NCBI RefSeq assembly: GCF_000214825.1
Contig: NC_015581.1
Location: 1,860,001-1,924,000 of the forward strand
Origin: Thiomicrospira cyclica ALM1
GTDB lineage: Bacteria > Pseudomonadota > Gammaproteobacteria > Thiomicrospirales > Thiomicrospiraceae
Length of the DNA stretch: 64,000 nucleotides
Direction of reading: 5' to 3'
The notes under the pieces: model-generated
The model's input: only the letters and a program-made list of their open reading frames with translations
The model's database searches: none
What the model was told of the DNA's origin: nothing
Part shown: piece after piece, positions 59,232 to 64,000 of the stretch
How positions within the stretch are numbered: the stretch's first letter is position 1
How the letters are laid out: every line of letters begins with the position of its first letter
Program-made: the position numbers and the translations under genes

Positions 59232-60192
59232 CCGTGACCCACTCTAAGATCTCATCAATACATTGTTCAACACTAATGCCATCAGCTTCGGCATCATAAC
59301 TGAGTAGTAAACGATGGCGGAACACATCATGGATAACAGCTTGTACATTTTGTGGACTCACAAAGTCTTGTCCATGTAACCAGGCCTGGGCTCGAGCACA
59401 AGCCGACAGCGCGATGGTGGCTCGTGGGCTGACACCATAACTAATTTTTTTGGCCAGTTCCGCTGAATACTTATGTGGCTGGCGAGTTGCCATGACAAGT
59501 TCGACAATATAGTCCTTTACGGATTCAGCCATGTGTAACCCCAGAATAACCTGGCGCGCTTCAAATATGGCCGTTTCACCTAACTCAATTACGTCGGTTG
59601 AATTTCCGCCATGACGGGCTTCATCTTCAACCAGGTCAAGAATCTGTCGTTCGCTTTCGCGTTGCGGATAGTCAATTTTAACCTGCATCAAGAATCGATC
59701 TAATTGTGCCTCCGGTAATGGGTAGGTGCCTTCTTGCTCAATTGGGTTTTGGGTGGCCATAACCATAAATAATTGCTTCATTGCAAAGCTTTGTTGTCCA
59801 ACACTGACCTGTCCCTCACCCATGGCTTCTAGCAATGCGGACTGTACCTTTGCCGGTGCTCGATTGATTTCATCGGCCAAAATAATGTTATGGAATATCG
59901 GACCAGGTTGGAATTCAAATTGATGAGTTTCAGCTCGATAAATATCGGTACCGGTAATGTCTGCCGGCAATAGATCCGGTGTAAATTGAATCCGGTGAAA
60001 CTCCCCTTCTATCATGTCAGCTAGGGTTTTCACGGCTTTGGTTTTTGCTAAACCGGGTGGACCTTCAACCAAAAGATGACCCTTAGCAAGAAGGGTGATG
60101 AGTAACCGCTCAATAAGCTGTGGCTGGCCAATGATTTTAGCGTTTAGTTGTTGCTGAAGCTGTTGGAATTGTTCTAAAAGATTCGTTGACAT
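59224..60192 (-). CDS. MoxR-type AAA+ ATPase
   Basis: The product has 322 residues from ATG 60192, the usual family start. Two upstream in-frame Met codons, up to 60252, give a non-conserved leader. Walker A is GPPGLAKT, Walker B is IILADEINRAPAK, and sensor I is ATQNPIEQEGTYPLPEAQLDRFLM, with sensor II-region SYGVSPRATIAL. MoxR ATPases act as chaperones or metal-insertase-like factors for VWA partners. It heads the six-gene moxR - DUF58 - DUF4381 - batA - batB/C - batD operon. Confidence 0.92.
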   Translation of the reverse strand: MSTNLLEQFQQLQQQLNAKIIGQPQLIERLLITLLAKGHLLVEGPPGLAKTKAVKTLADMIEGEFHRIQFTPDLLPADITGTDIYRAETHQFEFQPGPIFHNIILADEINRAPAKVQSALLEAMGEGQVSVGQQSFAMKQLFMVMATQNPIEQEGTYPLPEAQLDRFLMQVKIDYPQRESERQILDLVEDEARHGGNSTDVIELGETAIFEARQVILGLHMAESVKDYIVELVMATRQPHKYSAELAKKISYGVSPRATIALSACARAQAWLHGQDFVSPQNVQAVIHDVFRHRLLLSYDAEADGISVEQCIDEILEWVTVV

Positions 60193-60277
60193 AAGGTTTC
60201 TCTTATTTTTAACATCCATTATGACGGGCATATTTTTAATTGCAATTAGCAAATATGAAACTATCTTACAGTCTGAT

Positions 60278-61282
60278 CTAATTAGGATTTCTTGCCATAA
60301 TAATCGCTCTTAGTGGTGCCGGATAACCCTCTATTGTTTTATTTGGATCGCTTGGATCAAGGAAGTCTGCTAAGGACTGCCATTGCATCCAATCCGTACT
60401 TCGTTGTTCTTCTGTTGAGGTCTGATTGATATCAACACAGCTGACATCTACAAATCCACAGCGTTTTATCCAATGAATGAGTTCATTAACACTGGGTAAG
60501 AACCAGACATTGCGCATTTGTGCATAGCGGTCTTCAGGCACTAGAACTCGGCCAAAGCCCTCCGGTATGACAAGGGTTTCTAGAATTAATTGACCATTCT
60601 TTTTGATTTGTCTTTTCAGTTCGTAAATATGATCTATGGGAGATCGCCGATGGTACAAGACGCCCATGGAGAAAACCCGATCAAAATCGCCACCAAATTT
60701 TGATACAGGCAGTTTTTCCAGTGGCAGTGGTAAGAAATGAATGGGGGCAATATTGGAATTTGGGTAAAGCTGTTTTATAGCACTGAACTGCGCCATAAAA
60801 AGCAAGCTTGGGTCTATACCGATTACTAGCTTGGATTGTTCCCCTAGCATTCGCCAAAGGTGATAACCACTTCCACAACCGACATCTAGGCATTTTAAAC
60901 CCTCAAGACTGCCTAAATGTGGCTTTAGACGATCCCACTTGAGATCTGATCGCCATTCTGTGTCTATATTTATCGGACCTATGTGGTAAGGTCCTTTGCG
61001 CCATGGCATTAAGCCGCGGAAGGCATGTTCGACTTCAGGCCAATCTAACTCTTGCTCTTGAGCATAATTAAGTTGTATTTTTGTAGTGTTAAGTTTTGCC
61101 TGATCGGCTTTTGGTAGTTTTTCAATGATGGCTAATGCGGTTAGCCAGCGATTTAAATTTCCATTCGCATCGGGTTCTAACGCTTGGTCGATTAGTAATG
61201 GTAATTCTTCTAGCCAGGGTTCTAGGCGGGTATTCTTGAGTAATGGCCACAAACTATTAAGGTGTTGTTTCACGTGGAACAT
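60278..61282 (-). CDS. cmoB: tRNA U34 carboxymethyltransferase CmoB
   Basis: CmoB transfers the carboxymethyl group of carboxy-SAM to 5-hydroxyuridine 34 of tRNA. The 334-residue protein has LMPWRKGPYHIGPINIDTEWRSDLKWDR, the SAM motif CLDVGCGSGYHLWRML, FSMGVLYHRRSP and FLPSVNELIHWIKRCGF, all standard. It is eight bases after cmoA. The first codons (MFHVKQ) coincide with a parS-like site at 61266-61281. Confidence 0.96.
   Translation of the reverse strand: MFHVKQHLNSLWPLLKNTRLEPWLEELPLLIDQALEPDANGNLNRWLTALAIIEKLPKADQAKLNTTKIQLNYAQEQELDWPEVEHAFRGLMPWRKGPYHIGPINIDTEWRSDLKWDRLKPHLGSLEGLKCLDVGCGSGYHLWRMLGEQSKLVIGIDPSLLFMAQFSAIKQLYPNSNIAPIHFLPLPLEKLPVSKFGGDFDRVFSMGVLYHRRSPIDHIYELKRQIKKNGQLILETLVIPEGFGRVLVPEDRYAQMRNVWFLPSVNELIHWIKRCGFVDVSCVDINQTSTEEQRSTDWMQWQSLADFLDPSDPNKTIEGYPAPLRAIIMARNPN
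61266..61281. promoter_or_regulatory. parS-like ParB-binding site 2
   Basis: TGTTTCACGTGGAACA has the full CACGTG core and matches 15 of 16 positions of either common parS consensus form (TGTTTCACGTGAAACA or TGTTCCACGTGGAACA). It overlaps the cmoB start codon. Confidence 0.8.
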
Positions 61283-61290
61283 CCCGTTAG

Positions 61291-62025
61291 TTATTTAATT
61301 GCAATAAAAGAGGCGAATTGAAAGTATTGTAGCCAAGTATCGCATTCCCGAAACCCTATTTTTCTTAGTCTTTCTAAATGGATTTCTCGACTATCGCTGA
61401 TCAGCACATTTTCTAATGAAGCGCGTTTTTGACTAATTTCTAGTTCTGAGTATCCGTTATCACGCTTAAATTGGAGGTGCATTTCATCAATGATGGTTTG
61501 GATCCCTGGTTGTGTGTTTACCAGTTTTTCGGACATTATTAATAGCCCACCAGGGTTAAGTCCATCATAGATTCGAGATAGCATGCTATGGCGTTGGTTT
61601 GGACTTATAAACTGCAAGGTAAAATTTAACACCACCACGCTGGCATTATTAATAGGGGTAGCTAGCATATCCCCTTCTATAAATTTAACCTGGTGATTTG
61701 AGTGATAGTTTGACAGATAATCTTGCGCTTTAGCGAGCATGGCCGGTGAATTGTCCACAGCAATGATTTGACAAGGTTTGTCTTCTACGGCTCGTCGCAT
61801 GGCGAGAGTTGCCGCCCCTAATGAGCACCCAAGATCATAGAGCTGACTATTTGCCTGTGCAAAGTGCTTGGTCAACTCAGTGATTCCTTTTAGAGTTTCC
61901 TGATAACTTGGTACGGAGCGCTCAATCATATCGGGAAAGACGGATGCTACTTGTTCATCAAACCGAAATGCCTTCTGCTCGGTTTGGGGTTGTGAGAATA
62001 GCGTGTCTTTCTGATAGTGAGTCAT
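61291..62025 (-). CDS. cmoA: Carboxy-S-adenosylmethionine synthase CmoA
   Basis: CmoA converts SAM and prephenate to carboxy-SAM for CmoB. The 244-residue methyltransferase-fold protein shows FDEQVASVFPDMIERSVPSYQ, YDLGCSLGAATLAMRR, IAVDNSPAMLAKAQ, VVLNFTLQFI and the C-terminal WLQYFQFASFIAIK, typical of the family. It is directly upstream of cmoB in the same operon. Confidence 0.96.
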   Translation of the reverse strand: MTHYQKDTLFSQPQTEQKAFRFDEQVASVFPDMIERSVPSYQETLKGITELTKHFAQANSQLYDLGCSLGAATLAMRRAVEDKPCQIIAVDNSPAMLAKAQDYLSNYHSNHQVKFIEGDMLATPINNASVVVLNFTLQFISPNQRHSMLSRIYDGLNPGGLLIMSEKLVNTQPGIQTIIDEMHLQFKRDNGYSELEISQKRASLENVLISDSREIHLERLRKIGFRECDTWLQYFQFASFIAIK

Positions 62026-62107
62026 TGGGATTACTTGTTTAAAAATTAGATCTGCTTATTATAGTTAGCGATGTCATTTGGGTCTAGCACTATGCAGGCC
62101 TGCTTAG

Positions 62108-63016
62108 CTAGTCTTTCTGGGATTGAAAATAGTCCATTGTCATTTCAATAAAATGACGGACACTTGTGTTTAGATGTTGTTTGTTGGGATATACCAAAGT
62201 TGCGGATTGTTTTGGCGTTTCATAATTCTTTAGCAGTCGCACGAGATGGCCTTGTGCTATTTCCTCTAAACAGCTAAAACTGGGTAATCTAGCAATACCG
62301 ATATTTGCCATGACCAGTGTTTTTTGCATCGGCATATTATTACACTCGACCCGGTGTTTTGGTTCCACGTGAAACTTTTTACCGGCTTCATTAATATAAT
62401 CCCAGGTTAATGGCACTTGATTGTAAGTGTATTTGATTGACGGGCAGTCTTTTAAATCGTGGGGGTGCTGAGGCGTACCATGTCTGGCTAGAAACTCTGG
62501 AGTCGCTACGGTGTAAAAACCATAATCAAGCAATTTGCGACTAATCATATTTGAATCTTTAAGTTGCCCCATCCTAATCGCCAAGTCATAGCCTTCACCA
62601 ACCAAGTCAACTAAACGACTAGAGAAGTCGATCTGTAACTGGATATCGGGGTAACTAAGAGCAAACTGTGTAATGAGCGGTTGAAGATGGGATTGACCAA
62701 AACTATTGGGTAAACTGATTTTTAATCGACCACTAGGTTTTAAATTATGCTGGGTAAGGCTTAATTCGGCATCTCGTGCCTCGTTAACAATTTGACGCGC
62801 TTTTTCATAATAGGTTTTGCCTGCCTCAGTTAAGCGCAAACTGCGCGTAGTACGTTGAATGAGCCTAACGCCTAACCGCGCTTCAAGGCGAGAAATGCTT
62901 TTGCTAATATGTGAGACTGCGTGACCAAGTTCATTGGCGGCACCACTAAAGCTACCTGATTCAATAACCTGTACAAAAATGCTTAAGCCTTCCAAACTGT
63001 CGTGTCGTTGAGCCAT
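62108..63016 (-). CDS. LysR-family transcriptional regulator divergent from pirin
   Basis: The 302-residue regulator has an N-terminal HTH (LSIFVQVIESGSFSGAANELGHAVSHISKSISRLEARLGVRLIQRTTRSLRLTEAG) and a LysR substrate-binding domain of the CrgA/YhaJ-like group (GRLKISLPNSFGQSHLQPLI). It is divergent from the pirin gene across 100 bases and probably controls pirin and the adjoining FMN reductase. The inducer is unknown. A parS-like site lies inside the gene at codons for KFHVEP. Confidence 0.88.
   Translation of the reverse strand: MAQRHDSLEGLSIFVQVIESGSFSGAANELGHAVSHISKSISRLEARLGVRLIQRTTRSLRLTEAGKTYYEKARQIVNEARDAELSLTQHNLKPSGRLKISLPNSFGQSHLQPLITQFALSYPDIQLQIDFSSRLVDLVGEGYDLAIRMGQLKDSNMISRKLLDYGFYTVATPEFLARHGTPQHPHDLKDCPSIKYTYNQVPLTWDYINEAGKKFHVEPKHRVECNNMPMQKTLVMANIGIARLPSFSCLEEIAQGHLVRLLKNYETPKQSATLVYPNKQHLNTSVRHFIEMTMDYFQSQKD
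62361..62376. promoter_or_regulatory. parS-like ParB-binding site 3
   Basis: GGTTCCACGTGAAACT matches 14 of 16 positions of TGTTCCACGTGAAACA. Only the outermost base on each side differs. It lies within the LysR gene, 1.1 kb from site 2. Confidence 0.65.
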
Positions 63017-63116
63017 TATTATTCTCGTATGGAAAATGTATTTTGCTATTTTAGCTATTTACCGCAAAAAAAGAAAGATATAAACTAATACAAAAGTTAT
63101 ACAGGAGGGTATAATC

Positions 63117-63812
63117 ATGTTACAAATAAGATACTCGAGCGATAGGGGTTATGTTGAACAAGATTGGTTGAAGTCTTATCACACCTTTTCGTTTGGCAGC
63201 TATTTTGATCGCAAGCACATGAATTTTAGAAGCTTGCGCGTCATGAACGAGGACTGGGTTGCGCCTAATTCTGGATTTCCAACCCATCCTCACGACAACA
63301 TGGAAATTATCACTTATGTGATCGAGGGTCGTTTAGCGCACCGGGACAGCATGGGTAACCAAGAACAAATTACTCACGGCGAAATTCAATGTATGAGTGC
63401 CGGAACGGGTATAACTCATAGTGAATTTAATCCAGATGATAAAGACACTACCCATCTGTATCAAATCTGGTTAGTCCCGGCGGAAAAAAACATAAAACCG
63501 AGTTACCAGCAGATTCGTTATGACCAAGCGCTATCCGGTCAGCTAACTTTATTGGCTAGTCAACAGCCGAGAGATGGCGCGGTATTTATTAACCAGGATG
63601 TTGACCTTTACCGAGCTGAGCTAACAAAAGGCGATGCGTTAAATTTTGATATTCGACCCGGTCGTGGCGTTTGGCTACAAACTGTTCGAGGCGCACTCGT
63701 CGTAAACGGTAAAGCTATCCAAACGGGGGATGCCCTAATTGTTGAGGATGAATCGCAGCTTGTGATTACCGCGCAAGATGCCAGTGAATTTTTGTTATTT
63801 GATTTAGTTTAA
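63117..63812 (+). CDS. Pirin-family bicupin (YhhW type)
   Basis: The 231-residue bicupin has the metal-binding set FPTHPHDNMEIITYVIEGRLAHRDSMGN and QCMSAGTGITHSEFNP, with the N-terminal SYHTFSFGSYFD. YhhW-type pirins can oxidise quercetin, but the cellular role is often unknown. An AGGAGG ribosome site precedes the ATG. It is followed 37 bases later by an FMN reductase gene, so a redox or flavonoid/quinone-response pair under the divergent LysR regulator is plausible. Confidence 0.92.
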   Translation: MLQIRYSSDRGYVEQDWLKSYHTFSFGSYFDRKHMNFRSLRVMNEDWVAPNSGFPTHPHDNMEIITYVIEGRLAHRDSMGNQEQITHGEIQCMSAGTGITHSEFNPDDKDTTHLYQIWLVPAEKNIKPSYQQIRYDQALSGQLTLLASQQPRDGAVFINQDVDLYRAELTKGDALNFDIRPGRGVWLQTVRGALVVNGKAIQTGDALIVEDESQLVITAQDASEFLLFDLV

Positions 63813-63849
63813 AACTTTTACTTTAAAACATACTATTTAGGAGCAAGCG

Positions 63850-64000
63850 ATGAAATTTGTAGGCATTAGCGGCAGTCTTCGTGCCGCTTCAACGAACACT
63901 GCGTTATTACGCGCGACCCAAGAGCTCTTGCCAGAAGGTGTTAATATGGATTTGGTGACCCTAAACGCCCTGCCCATGCTTAACCCGGATGACCTGGCTA
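63850..64000 (+). CDS. NADPH-dependent FMN reductase, N-terminal part (runs off the window)
   Basis: The first 50 codons read MKFVGISGSLRAASTNTALL followed by RATQELLPEGVNMDLVTLNALPMLNPDDLA. The GSLRAASTN stretch is the FMN phosphate-binding loop of the flavodoxin-like NADPH-dependent FMN/azo reductases. AGGAGC lies ahead of the ATG. The rest lies beyond the window edge. Confidence 0.85.
   Translation, partial: MKFVGISGSLRAASTNTALLRATQELLPEGVNMDLVTLNALPMLNPDDLA

Overview
The window looks like a chromosomal, origin-proximal segment of a gammaproteobacterium, most likely a sulfur-oxidising chemolithoautotroph of the Thiomicrospira / Hydrogenovibrio / Thiomicrorhabdus type. That placement is inference. 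It rests on a Calvin-cycle phosphoribulokinase beside gyrB, a system II (ResB/CcsA) cytochrome c maturation set, a complete gammaproteobacterial set of housekeeping genes, and moderate G+C. I see no prophage, IS element, CRISPR array, rRNA or tRNA. Genes are densely packed, and many operon junctions are ATGA or 7-8 nt overlaps.

Layout. 0-6.7 kb: start of an HrpB-type helicase, a DUF945 envelope protein, a flavin reductase, queF, a small membrane ORF broken by an in-frame TGA, and an iron/heme acquisition group (hemP, a Cys-rich small protein, a FecA-like TonB receptor). 6.9-10.9 kb: heme operon hemC-hemD-hemX-hemY. 10.9-25.3 kb: a thioredoxin-like lipoprotein, argH, a phospholipid-repair set (lplT-aas) with a Na/Pi symporter, a FIST sensor with a hybrid kinase, greB, prlC, apt and a TSUP exporter. 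25.3-31.3 kb: the conserved origin block yidC-rnpA-rpmH facing recF-gyrB, but without dnaA, dnaN and yidD. 31.4-43.8 kb: prk, a periplasmic protein with a membrane histidine kinase, hslR, hemF, an M48 protease, engB, the resB-ccsA-dsbA-like cytochrome c assembly operon, an acetolactate-synthase-type enzyme and a nitroreductase. 44-49.7 kb: an OxyR-like regulator, mlaA, mnmE, a BCCT transporter and tsaC. 49.7-53.1 kb: a ferric iron ABC importer. 53.2-60.2 kb: the MoxR/Bat operon. 60.3-64 kb: cmoA-cmoB, a LysR regulator divergent from pirin, and the start of an NADPH-dependent FMN reductase.

Themes. Iron and heme recur: TonB receptor/HemP, FbpABC-type importer, five heme-synthesis genes, and cytochrome c assembly, with Fur-box-like sites ahead of hemP and fbpC. 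Three parS-like ParB sites lie within 3.3 kb (59.1-62.4 kb), supporting an origin-proximal position even though dnaA is not in the window.

The most striking signal is not a gene. An 8-bp palindrome, CAGGCCTG, occurs 32 times by my count where about one is expected by chance. It is usually extended to CCAGGCCTGG or GCAGGCCTGC, and 31 of the 32 copies lie inside coding sequence. This resembles the highly iterated palindromes (HIP1) of cyanobacteria or a DNA-uptake/recognition word, and I know of no description of it for this lineage.
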